Source: an uncultured Christensenella sp.
GTDB lineage: Bacteria > Bacillota > Clostridia > Christensenellales > UBA3700
Assembly (NCBI GenBank): GCA_910577795.1
Contig: CAJTNW010000016.1
Location: forward strand, 21,805 to 35,395
Length of the DNA: 13,591 nucleotides
Reading direction: 5' to 3'
Shown one piece after another: positions 7,879 to 13,591 of the stretch. Each line of letters starts with the position of its first letter. Positions within the stretch are counted from its first letter, which is position 1. The position numbers were made by a program, and so were the translations under genes. The notes beneath the pieces are model-generated. The model saw only the letters and a list, made by a program, of their open reading frames with translations, did not search any database and was not told where the DNA came from.

Positions 7879-8102
7879 TGCAATTTTTCTCCTTGTCTTT
7901 TTACTGACCTATTTATTACATTAATAGGACTTTTAGGCACAAACTCTTTAGATAGTAAATCAAACAATTGTTTTGCACACTCTTCACACAAATAAATTTT
8001 TCTACGAGCAAGCACTCCGTCCTCAAAGATTTCATACTTTGCTTGATTTTTGCAAAGTCCAAAATCACATCTTACCTTTACTTTTAGATTTGTCAGTTTC
8101 AT
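7875..8102 (-). CDS. Small Cys4 zinc-finger-like protein
   Basis: This 75-residue protein carries C12-x4-C17 and C39-x2-C42, a spacing fitting a zinc ribbon or treble-clef knuckle. The hairpin strands KYEIFEDGVLARRKIYLC lie between the pairs. The remainder is a short helix (ECAKQLFDLLSK) and a basic tail (NRSVKRQGEK). GGAGG stands before the ATG. It overlaps the preceding gene by 38 bases and the portal by 4, so it belongs to the packaging block. Such proteins are often DNA-binding, but the partner is unknown. It could be a packaging cofactor, an anti-host factor or a structural zinc protein. Confidence 0.7.
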   Translation of the reverse strand: MKLTNLKVKVRCDFGLCKNQAKYEIFEDGVLARRKIYLCEECAKQLFDLLSKEFVPKSPINVINRSVKRQGEKLQ

Positions 8103-8385
8103 TTTTATCCTCCATACTTTTTAATAATTTTAGCAACCTAATTTTTTCAGCCTTTAGTTCGCTGTCACTTAAATTGTCAAATTCATCCATTTGCTTAGAC
8201 ATATCAAGATATGCTTTTAATGCTACAACATCTGGTGGCACATTTTTTAAAGTAACCTTTCGTTTTAATAACTCTCCACCTTTATCTTCACTTGCATATT
8301 CTTCTACTATCTCTTCCGTCTGATAGCCTATCCCCTTTTTATACAATGTTTCAAGCATAATATCTCTTTTACTTTTTTTTCTCAT
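8065..8385 (-). CDS. Possible small-terminase-like (C-terminal-domain-like) phage protein
   Basis: This 106-residue protein has the core GIGYQTEEIVEEYASEDKGGELLKRKVTLKNVPPDVVALKAYLDM. It recalls the C-terminal segment of Bacillota small-terminase proteins, where 'GY..eEv.eE......-K..TK.v.PD..A..fwL' follows the helix-turn-helix. Here the sequence before it is only about 15 residues, so the DNA-binding HTH domain would be missing. The rest is a helix (FDNLSDSELKAEKIRLLKLLKSME) and a Lys/Ser tail. It lies between terminase large subunit and portal, whereas small terminases usually precede the large one. A weak ribosome binding site (GGGGAA) precedes the ATG. Alternatively it is an unrelated conserved packaging or head accessory. 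I rate the family resemblance as moderate at best. Confidence 0.5.
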   Translation of the reverse strand: MRKKSKRDIMLETLYKKGIGYQTEEIVEEYASEDKGGELLKRKVTLKNVPPDVVALKAYLDMSKQMDEFDNLSDSELKAEKIRLLKLLKSMEDKNETDKSKSKGKM

Positions 8386-8422
8386 TATAAATTCCCCAAT
8401 AATTTATCAATCACTACTTTTA

Positions 8423-9853
8423 TCAAAGTCTTCTTAGCCTTCGCATAAGTTTTGATTTATCTTTTTCAATTTCGCTTAACTCTTTAAGTTTTGCCTCATT
8501 TAAAGATGGTTTTGTCATAATATAATACCTTAGTGCATCTAATGTGTGGTCATCTACTTTTTTGGGATTATCACCATTAGACCACCAATAAGATTTTATT
8601 TCTCTTATCAAATTAACGCAATTTTTAAATATAAAAATCTTTTGTGGTCTTGCTTTTAAATATTCTTTAACCCTTGCAATTCCACTAAACATATCTTTGT
8701 TAACATTTGTATTTACAATAATTCCTTTTTCATAAAATAATTCTGCCACACTTTTGCTATAAGCAAGAGTATGTTGTTTACTAGCACTATCAATTAAAGC
8801 GGAAAGACGACCCTTACTATCTCTATGCCAGTTAAGTTTATCCGCTAAATCAAATATTTTTTCGGTATGATAATCAATATCTCTACCTGCCTCATAGTGT
8901 TCTCCTACAACATAAATATTTCCGTCATAGTCCACAGCAAAAAACAAACAAGCAAGCGGATTATTAAGTCCAGGGTCAATTGCAATATTATCCTGCCATT
9001 CCAACGGCACACTAAAAGGCTCAACTATATGAACACTACTATCAAATTCCGGATAAACTAACCCGCTATCTGCAGAAAAATTACCAAAACGTCTGCTTTC
9101 AACTGATTCACTGCTTAAAGTTTTTGTCAAAAGTTCCACTTCTTTTTTATTTAAAAATGGGTTGTCTGCCCATTCAATATGTATGTGCCATACTTCAGGG
9201 TTATTGGATTTGTTAATATATATCTCTTCATACACCCATGTTAGTCCTTTAAGAGGTGTCATAGTCCCCCAAACTTCACCACATCTATCTAGCACTCGCA
9301 TAACACATTCTTCATAAATCTCATAAGGCGGTTCTTCATCAAACCATACATAATCAAGTGACGTACCCTGAAATTTTTCTCTTCCTTGGTCGCAACTCTT
9401 AAAACCTATTTTAGATAAACCGCCAAACACATTTTTAATTACTATATGGTCAATAATTCCATACTCCGGAGCACCTTTTCGCCCAGATAACATTACAATA
9501 TCCTCTATCCAGTCAGGATTAAGATAATGTAATATTTTTGCTTGTGCAACATCTCTTTGCACTTCGTATGATAAGGATACAACCCAACCAATGGTATTAG
9601 GTCTATTCTCTCTATAAGGGTGAATCCCTCTTGCCCACCAAATTGTCTCTACCGCACCACATTCTGTTTTTCCACTTCTATTACCACCAAACACCCAACG
9701 GTTTCGTTTTAAACATTTATGAAATTGAATTTGTTTTTTATGAACCTTTTCTCCAGTATTATAAAATTGCAAACAATTTTTATTTTTTCGTCTAATCTCT
9801 TCTTTTTCTATAGTCAAAATTCTTTTTACAAGACTCTCAACATTTTCTTGCAT
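8423..9853 (-). CDS. terL: Terminase large subunit (packaging ATPase and nuclease)
   Basis: This is a 476-residue protein. The ATPase domain shows Walker A GGNRSGKT (56-63), Walker B LDYVWFDEE (166-174) with catalytic Glu, and the coupling motif GTMTPLKG (196-203). The RNase-H-like nuclease domain has acidic residues in IAIDPG (D293), ALIDSAS (D355) and DDHTLDALRY (D435/D439). All active-site positions appear intact. It drives DNA into the capsid through the portal and cuts the concatemer. The start is the ATG at 9853: AGGAGG (9861-9866) stands 7 bases upstream, while an adjacent in-frame TTG at 9856 is too close. It is the first gene of the leftward operon and no small-terminase gene precedes it. 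The upstream region holds repeat elements rather than a clear sigma-A promoter. Confidence 0.93.
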   Translation of the reverse strand: MQENVESLVKRILTIEKEEIRRKNKNCLQFYNTGEKVHKKQIQFHKCLKRNRWVFGGNRSGKTECGAVETIWWARGIHPYRENRPNTIGWVVSLSYEVQRDVAQAKILHYLNPDWIEDIVMLSGRKGAPEYGIIDHIVIKNVFGGLSKIGFKSCDQGREKFQGTSLDYVWFDEEPPYEIYEECVMRVLDRCGEVWGTMTPLKGLTWVYEEIYINKSNNPEVWHIHIEWADNPFLNKKEVELLTKTLSSESVESRRFGNFSADSGLVYPEFDSSVHIVEPFSVPLEWQDNIAIDPGLNNPLACLFFAVDYDGNIYVVGEHYEAGRDIDYHTEKIFDLADKLNWHRDSKGRLSALIDSASKQHTLAYSKSVAELFYEKGIIVNTNVNKDMFSGIARVKEYLKARPQKIFIFKNCVNLIREIKSYWWSNGDNPKKVDDHTLDALRYYIMTKPSLNEAKLKELSEIEKDKSKLMRRLRRL

Positions 9854-9860
9854 CAATATG

Positions 9861-9866
9861 CCTCCT
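9861..9866 (-). promoter_or_regulatory. Ribosome binding site of the terminase gene
   Basis: AGGAGG on the minus strand is 7 bases from the ATG at 9853 and 4 from the in-frame TTG at 9856. The spacing favours the ATG. Confidence 0.8.
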
Positions 9867-9898
9867 ATAACTATTTTTAAGCCATTTTTGTGTAAATC

Positions 9899-9920
9899 AA
9901 GTTTTTTATGACAATTATTT
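9899..9920 (-). promoter_or_regulatory. Intergenic direct-repeat element, copy 1 (terminase-proximal)
   Basis: Plus-strand AAGTTTTTTATGACAA followed by TTATTT. It matches copy 3 (11575-11596) at 21 of 22 positions and shares AAGTTTTTTATGA with copy 2, 33 bases (about three helical turns) away. Read toward the terminase it is TTGTCATAAAAAACTT, ending 46 bases before the start codon. It is probably a binding site or promoter element for the structural operon. Function is inferred from placement. Confidence 0.6.
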
Positions 9921-9944
9921 GCAAATATAGAAAGTTTTTTATGA
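9918..9944 (-). promoter_or_regulatory. Intergenic direct-repeat element, copy 2
   Basis: Plus-strand TTTGCAAA, 5 variable bases, AAAGTTTTTTATGA. The same 8+5+14 arrangement recurs at 11561-11587. It overlaps copy 1 by three bases, so the two form a tandem 33-base-period array between divergent genes. It lies just upstream of the plus-strand -10 element at 9955-9960, so a bound protein could affect both directions. Orientation is given as that of the downstream terminase operon. Confidence 0.6.
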
Positions 9945-9951
9945 ATTTTCC

Positions 9952-9960
9952 TGTTAAAAT
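9952..9960 (+). promoter_or_regulatory. Extended -10 promoter of the exported SH3-like gene
   Basis: TGTTAAAAT fits TGn followed by a -10 hexamer TAAAAT (9955-9960), about 30 bases before the start codon. No good TTGACA is found at the usual distance; the -35 region is occupied by repeat copy 2, which could make this promoter regulated. Confidence 0.5.
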
Positions 9961-9989
9961 ATCTCTAACTCAACAAATAGGAGTACAAA

Positions 9990-10769
9990 ATGAAAAAATT
10001 TACTTTTATATCAAAACTATCAAGTTTATTTTTAATATTTGCAATATGTTTTGTATGCTTTTTTTCTGCCACAATACAAATAGTTGCAGCAGAAGGCGAA
10101 ATAAAAAGTTATTATCTTATTAAACAAAACACTTTTTTAATACCAGAAGGTCAAAATATAAAAGGAAATATACAATTAAATGCTACATATTATGTTGAGG
10201 CAACTGGTAATCCCGATGTTGTAATTAATGAAGTATCTTACAGATATGTTTCATACAATGGCATAACAGGATTAGTACCAACAACTGCTTTAAGCAAAAA
10301 ATCTATTAATAATATATCTAATCCATTTTTTGTTAGTTCAAGCAAACTGACAGCAAATTCTAGTGAAGATGAAGTATTAATGTTTTCTAATATTATTGAT
10401 AACCAAACTAATTGTCGTATTTTACCAAACAATACTAAATTAGATTTTATTGCATACTCTGAAAATGGAAAATATATGCTTGTCAAACTTTCTGACTCAA
10501 CTGTTGGATTTGTGCAAAAAAAATATTGTTCCCCAACAATAATTTACACACCTCACCCTAATCCGATAAACCCAGATTTAGACACAACAAATCCGGGACT
10601 AACGCCTGATAATCCTACCTCACCAACAACTGCTAACAATAAAGCAACCATTACAAGAGTAATTCTAATAATAACATTGTGCGTAGTTGTAGTAATAGTG
10701 ATATTTTTATTATTTAAACCTACAAGCAAAAAAAACAAACCTATACACGATGACTTTTATGATTTTTAA
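9990..10769 (+). CDS. Exported, membrane-anchored SH3-like surface protein
   Basis: This is a 259-residue protein. Residues 1-34 are a signal peptide with a long hydrophobic core and a V-A-A cleavage site before E35. Two SH3b-like units follow. The first (about 38-101) ends YRYVSYNGITGLVPTTAL. The second (about 141-180) contains NCRILPNNTKLDFIAYSENGKYMLVKLSDSTVGFV. A Pro/Thr/Asn linker (about 187-217) leads to a transmembrane helix (224-242) and a short basic then acidic cytoplasmic tail. The catalytic hydrolase domain often joined to SH3b domains is absent, so it should bind envelope or wall material, not cut it. AGGAG (9979-9983) precedes the ATG. It is the only plus-strand gene and stands between the regulator and the terminase operon. 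It may be a host gene, or a prophage-carried surface protein altering receptor access. Confidence 0.75.
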   Translation: MKKFTFISKLSSLFLIFAICFVCFFSATIQIVAAEGEIKSYYLIKQNTFLIPEGQNIKGNIQLNATYYVEATGNPDVVINEVSYRYVSYNGITGLVPTTALSKKSINNISNPFFVSSSKLTANSSEDEVLMFSNIIDNQTNCRILPNNTKLDFIAYSENGKYMLVKLSDSTVGFVQKKYCSPTIIYTPHPNPINPDLDTTNPGLTPDNPTSPTTANNKATITRVILIITLCVVVVIVIFLLFKPTSKKNKPIHDDFYDF

Positions 10770-10801
10770 TATTTATTTAATGTACAAAATCTATTGGTAA
10801 T

Positions 10802-10831
10802 AAAATAACACCCTTAAAAGAGTGTTATTTT
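10802..10831. terminator. Two-way intrinsic terminator between convergent genes
   Basis: AAAATAACAC (10802-10811) pairs with GTGTTATTTT (10822-10831); the inner CTT/AAG can extend the stem past one C-A mismatch, which is a G-U wobble in minus-strand RNA. A U-run follows on the plus strand, and an A-run on the left supplies one on the minus strand. It lies between the plus-strand SH3-like gene and the 3' end of the minus-strand regulator gene and can serve both. Confidence 0.8.
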
Positions 10832-10846
10832 TATTTATATTAAATT

Positions 10847-11422
10847 TTAATCAACATATACATTAATTCCAGCATAATTATCTTTAATAAACCTTGTATC
10901 TGTATCCGCATTTTTATTATTTTCGTCAACATAAACATCTGGTATATGAAATGTAAGACGAGTTTTACCTTCTGCCTTTGCTTTTAATTTGTAGTATGCT
11001 GACATAAATAAATTATCCCCTTCAAACTCTTGTTTGATAATTTTACTATCATATCCTTTTTTTGATAATAAATAAGAAAATTTTGCTATTTCTTTATCAT
11101 AATTTCTAAAAATCTGCCTAATATTTACTCCCTCTTTTTGAGCAATATCTCTAAAAGTTAATTTTTCCTTATAATAAAGATTCAAGATATTATTGTTACT
11201 ATTAATCAAAATTTTTAAAGCCTCATCAACAATTAATTTTGCAGTTATGCAGTTGTTTTTCCTTGCCATAAAATTCAACATTTCCCCATATAACAAGGTA
11301 TTATTATTGTTATACAGTGAATTTGTAACAAGTCGATTAAATTTATTGTCCATTATAATCACAATTCTATCAAAAGTATGATACAAATCCAATAAAGTTT
11401 TTTGCCATAAGAAGTTTTCCAT
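10847..11422 (-). CDS. Sigma-region-4-like helix-turn-helix regulator
   Basis: This is a 191-residue protein. The central segment ILNLYYKEKLTFRDI, continuing AQKEGVNIRQIFRNYDKEIAKF (about residues 79-115), reads like sigma-70 region 4: a 'L-Y-Y-x-E-x-L-T-x-x-D-I-A' first helix, then a recognition helix after GVN. The N-terminus (1-78) is helical. The C-terminus (about 135-191) is a charged stretch followed by a possibly beta, Asn/Asp-rich tail. ArpU/RinA-type late-gene activators and short phage sigma factors share the region-4-like part; a region 2 is not evident, so an activator is more likely than a full sigma factor. The start is the ATG at 11422 with GGAGG 5 bases upstream. An in-frame ATG 11 codons earlier would place that ribosome binding site inside the gene. 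A perfect sigma-A promoter drives it. Confidence 0.65.
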   Translation of the reverse strand: MENFLWQKTLLDLYHTFDRIVIIMDNKFNRLVTNSLYNNNNTLLYGEMLNFMARKNNCITAKLIVDEALKILINSNNNILNLYYKEKLTFRDIAQKEGVNIRQIFRNYDKEIAKFSYLLSKKGYDSKIIKQEFEGDNLFMSAYYKLKAKAEGKTRLTFHIPDVYVDENNKNADTDTRFIKDNYAGINVYVD

Positions 11423-11427
11423 TTTCG

Positions 11428-11432
11428 CCTCC
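11428..11432 (-). promoter_or_regulatory. Ribosome binding site deciding the regulator start
   Basis: GGAGG on the minus strand sits 5 bases before the ATG at 11422, which excludes the longer frame starting at 11455 as the main product. Confidence 0.8.
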
Positions 11433-11457
11433 ATTGTTATTTCAATAATATTCAATT

Positions 11458-11486
11458 ATTATATTTTTAGCATTATTTTATGTCAA
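11458..11486 (-). promoter_or_regulatory. Perfect sigma-A promoter of the regulator gene
   Basis: On the minus strand TTGACA (11481-11486), a 17-base spacer and TATAAT (11458-11463) match the vegetative sigma-A consensus at all 12 positions. The expected transcript starts around 11451, about 29 bases before the start codon. It predicts strong constitutive expression unless a repressor acts. Confidence 0.9.
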
Positions 11487-11560
11487 GAAAAATTTAAATC
11501 AATTTATTATTAAGCCTAAAATTGAAATTTTATCTTAACTTTAATTACATAATACATCTG

Positions 11561-11596
11561 TTTGCAAAAATTAAAAGTTTTTTATGACAAATATTT
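11561..11596 (-). promoter_or_regulatory. Intergenic direct-repeat element, copy 3 (upstream of the regulator)
   Basis: Contains TTTGCAAA, 5 variable bases, AAAGTTTTTTATGA (11561-11587, as copy 2) continuing into CAAATATTT (as copy 1, 21 of 22 positions from 11575). It is in the same orientation as copies 1 and 2 and ends about 75 bases upstream of the regulator's -35 box. The rest of 11487-11628 is AT-rich with no gene. It may allow feedback on the regulator gene, or with copies 1 and 2 be a flanking repeat of the two-gene cassette. Confidence 0.55.
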
Positions 11597-11628
11597 TTCA
11601 AAAAAATTCAAATTTCAATAAAAATAAA

Positions 11629-11659
11629 AAAATATCTGCTTTTTATTAGCAGATATTTT
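11629..11659 (-). terminator. Rho-independent terminator of the kinase-oxidase operon
   Basis: AAAATATCTGCT (11629-11640) pairs perfectly with AGCAGATATTTT (11648-11659) around a 7-base loop. In minus-strand RNA a U-rich tract follows. It lies about 40 bases past the oxidase stop codon. Confidence 0.88.
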
Positions 11660-11701
11660 AATTTATTTATTAAAAACGAGCAACAAAAATTATTAATATA
11701 T

Positions 11702-13363
11702 TTATGGATTTAAAATGTTTTTTGAATCCAATTGTTTTTTAATAGTTTTCATAATAAGCATATATACTTCGTCCAAATTGTAAATTGTTCTATCAGTTGT
11801 TCTGCCTAAAGAATAAGAATGTGGACATTTTACTCCAGCCATTATAAGCATATCCAATGTATCATTATGAAAATCTATATATTCTTTTATATCTGAATAT
11901 TTTCTAGCATAGGATATTACAACTTGTGCCCCATAAGTACTTATATCTTGCAAGTAAACCATATTCATTATTCCATTTTCGTTAAAATATTCAACAGCAA
12001 TTGAATAAACTTCTTGCAATTCAGACCATTTAACTGGACAGATAAATTTATCTACAACAATAGAATAATCTTGCAAAATATCTCTTATATAAGCATCATT
12101 AAACCTAGTTTTGTCCCATTTTCTGTTAAGATATGATGTAGCAGAAACACCTCCAAAACGAGTGCATAATCTACCAATTGCCTTACGATTATATGATGCA
12201 AATGATTTATCCCCTTCAGTATATCCAATTAAAAGACACTTATTTTCTTCATTTTCGCCCCTAATACGCAAACCTAAAATACCTTTTGATACAAGGCTAC
12301 TCATTTTTGAGATAATTTCAGTACTGCCTTTATCACAAACCCTTAAAAAACTTGGCTCACAAATTTCTCTTTGAACCAATTCTCTTGCGCAGGTTACAGC
12401 AGATTCCCAATTTTTAAATATATACGAAAATGCTCTTTTAGTTTCATAAGTATATTTTCTTACCTTTAAGGTACAACTTACCATAATGCCAAGTTTACCC
12501 TCACTACCAAGCATAATTTCATCTATTGCAGGCAAACAACTATCCCTTGTACAAACATCAGTTTCTAATATACCTTTTGGTGTAATATATCTTGCAGAAA
12601 GCAAAATATCATCTATGCCACCATATCTCATACTATTTTGTCCTACACTACGACTAGCAACCCAACCACCAACAGTAGAAAACTCAAAAGATTCAGGGAT
12701 ATGTCCTAAAGTATATCTGTTGTTTACATTAGTAAAATACTCATTAGCATTATTCAAAATCTCTTCTAGTTGAGGTCCTGTAATTCCTGCCATAACAGTA
12801 ACAGTTTGGTCTATTGCACTAAAAGACAACACTTTATTAAAGTTTCTTTTTAAATTAATTTTTATACCACCACGTACATTTTCATTGCTTCTTGTAATAT
12901 TAGTGCCACCACCCATAACGTAAATAGGTATATTATTTTTGTAGCAATATTTAACTATCATTACAAGTTGCTCTTCTGAACTAGGAGATATTACAGCATC
13001 AGGCAAATTTTCAAGTATTTCTGCCCTAAGTCTTATACTATCTAACACACCTTTAGAATAGCATGCTTTTACTCTTGATAATGTATCTGTTGCAACATTT
13101 ATTTTTCCAACTATATCTTCAAATTCCTTAATATGTGTTTTAGACATTTTTATAGGAATATCAACATCAATAGGCTTATCACCTCTATTTGACGGTATCA
13201 TAAAGTCTTCGTCAGATAAAGATAATTTATCCTTTACAAAATTATAAAACTCCTCAGTTGGCTCTTCTGCATAGTTAGGGTTACCCCACCTAAACATAGT
13301 GCGGTAACTATCTTCACTATCTGTTCCAACATTCCAACTAGGCTTATACTCTTTATATTTCAT
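11702..13363 (-). CDS. FAD-linked oxidase related to alkyl-dihydroxyacetonephosphate synthase
   Basis: This is a 553-residue protein. The FAD-binding (PCMH) region shows PDAVISPSSEEQLVMIV, the GGGTN loop (151-155), VMAGITGPQLEEIL, HIPESFEFSTVGGWVASRS (221-239), YGGIDDILLSARYITPKG and GSEGKLGI (286-293). These match alkyl-DHAP synthase (AGPS) step by step, as does the opening RWGNPN. AGPS uses a triple histidine near its C-terminus; here the aligned segment is P514-H515-S516, so only one histidine remains. The natural reaction is therefore unlikely to be ether-lipid synthesis. Oxidation of a hydroxy or polyol phosphate substrate is plausible because the kinase gene overlaps this start by 11 bases. 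Length is normal for the family. Probably cytoplasmic: no signal or membrane segment. It is unrelated to the phage block and likely host metabolism. Confidence 0.82.
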   Translation of the reverse strand: MKYKEYKPSWNVGTDSEDSYRTMFRWGNPNYAEEPTEEFYNFVKDKLSLSDEDFMIPSNRGDKPIDVDIPIKMSKTHIKEFEDIVGKINVATDTLSRVKACYSKGVLDSIRLRAEILENLPDAVISPSSEEQLVMIVKYCYKNNIPIYVMGGGTNITRSNENVRGGIKINLKRNFNKVLSFSAIDQTVTVMAGITGPQLEEILNNANEYFTNVNNRYTLGHIPESFEFSTVGGWVASRSVGQNSMRYGGIDDILLSARYITPKGILETDVCTRDSCLPAIDEIMLGSEGKLGIMVSCTLKVRKYTYETKRAFSYIFKNWESAVTCARELVQREICEPSFLRVCDKGSTEIISKMSSLVSKGILGLRIRGENEENKCLLIGYTEGDKSFASYNRKAIGRLCTRFGGVSATSYLNRKWDKTRFNDAYIRDILQDYSIVVDKFICPVKWSELQEVYSIAVEYFNENGIMNMVYLQDISTYGAQVVISYARKYSDIKEYIDFHNDTLDMLIMAGVKCPHSYSLGRTTDRTIYNLDEVYMLIMKTIKKQLDSKNILNP

Positions 13364-13591
13364 TAGTTTCCTCGTTTACAATTTCATATAATTTTAAATA
13401 TAGTGGCTGCAATTGTGGATAAATATCCTTATAAACTTTGTTAAATAAATTTTTATAAATTTTATGATTTTGCATATTAGGCTTAAACTCATCTTTAAAA
13501 TGTACCATTGCTTTATTACAGTCTTCAAAATCTTTAAACTCGCCTTTTGTAACAAAAGCAATCATAGCAGCACCTAACCCACTTGTCTCAC
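13353..13591 (-). CDS. FGGY-family carbohydrate kinase, C-terminal fragment (gene runs off the window)
   Basis: The frame is open to the window edge. Only the last about 79 residues are present, beginning with ETSGLGAAMIAFVTKGEFKDF just inside the edge. The 'E-x-S-G-L-G-A-A' turn, the C(K)AMV helix and a tail ending YPQLQPLYLKLYEIVN are typical of the C-terminal end of xylulokinase/glycerol-kinase-type FGGY enzymes, which phosphorylate sugars or polyols with ATP. The substrate cannot be read from this part. The gene's 3' end overlaps the oxidase start by 11 bases, implying a two-step pathway and translational coupling. It is incomplete because of the window, not because of a break. Confidence 0.85.
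   Translation of the reverse strand, partial: ETSGLGAAMIAFVTKGEFKDFEDCNKAMVHFKDEFKPNMQNHKIYKNLFNKVYKDIYPQLQPLYLKLYEIVNEETNEI

Noticed and set aside
7973..8323. 116-codon plus-strand frame
   Set aside because: Lies entirely opposite two overlapping minus-strand genes with good start signals.
9733..9743. Fourth occurrence of GTTTTTTATGA
   Set aside because: It is inside the terminase reading frame (encoding His-Lys-Lys) and lacks both the AA before it and the TTTGCAAA part. It shows that the 11-base core alone can arise by chance.
10670..10769. Sortase-type cell-wall anchor on the SH3-like protein
   Set aside because: The C-terminal hydrophobic segment is followed by an 17-18 residue tail with acidic end and there is no LPxTG motif before it; a plain membrane anchor fits better.
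11423..11455. Eleven-codon N-terminal extension of the regulator
   Set aside because: The GGAGG ribosome binding site lies within it at ideal spacing for the internal ATG, and the predicted transcript start (around 11451) falls inside it.
9899..11596. The direct repeats as phage attachment sites (attL/attR)
   Set aside because: No integrase is present, copies 1 and 2 are only 33 bases apart, and the flanked segment excludes the structural genes. Kept only as an alternative to regulatory sites.
12111..12773. Plus-strand frames of 87 and 95 codons within the oxidase
   Set aside because: Antisense of a strongly conserved enzyme; no start signals.
1..13591. CRISPR array, tRNA, rRNA or insertion sequence
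   Set aside because: No regularly spaced repeat-spacer units, no cloverleaf with CCA-type end, no rRNA blocks and no transposase frame were seen on either strand.

Overview
The window is AT-rich (roughly 30% G+C by eye) and uses the standard bacterial code: tryptophan is TGG and TGA acts as a stop. Ribosome binding sites are of the strong GGAGG type, one promoter is a perfect sigma-A consensus, and the phage families resemble those of Clostridia. All this points to a low-GC Bacillota (Firmicutes) bacterium, possibly an uncultured gut Clostridia lineage. I cannot place it more finely.

Region 1 (about 83-9853, minus strand) is one tightly packed phage structural operon, read right to left. The order is terminase large subunit, a possible small-terminase-like protein, a small Cys4 protein, P22-type portal, scaffold, HK97-fold major capsid, an unknown protein, a head-tail connector, a gp10-like beta-propeller tail hub, a small beta-rich protein, a long coiled-coil protein, a BhlA-like holin-like protein and a phi-LC3-like holin. 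Many junctions overlap by 1-38 bases, and an intrinsic terminator (83-115) closes the unit. No tape measure, tail tube or sheath is present, so the particle would be short-tailed (podovirus-like). No integrase, replication gene, endolysin or obvious tailspike is visible. It could be a prophage whose other genes lie further left, a defective prophage, or a domesticated particle or gene-transfer-agent-like locus.

Region 2 (9854-11628) is the control region. Reading rightward from the terminase there are direct-repeat elements (9899-9944), a plus-strand gene for an exported SH3-like protein with a C-terminal membrane anchor, a two-way terminator, and a minus-strand gene for a sigma-region-4-like DNA-binding protein. 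That last gene is driven by a perfect TTGACA-17-TATAAT promoter. Upstream of it lies another copy of the same direct-repeat element that precedes the terminase operon, where no good sigma-A promoter is visible. The simplest model is a host-driven regulator switching on the structural operon through this element. This is inference.

Region 3 (11629-13591, minus strand) looks like ordinary host metabolism: the 3' end of an FGGY-family sugar or polyol kinase, translationally coupled to an FAD-linked oxidase related to alkyl-dihydroxyacetonephosphate synthase but lacking that enzyme's triple-histidine motif. A strong terminator follows. It marks the probable right-hand boundary between host genes and the phage-derived block.
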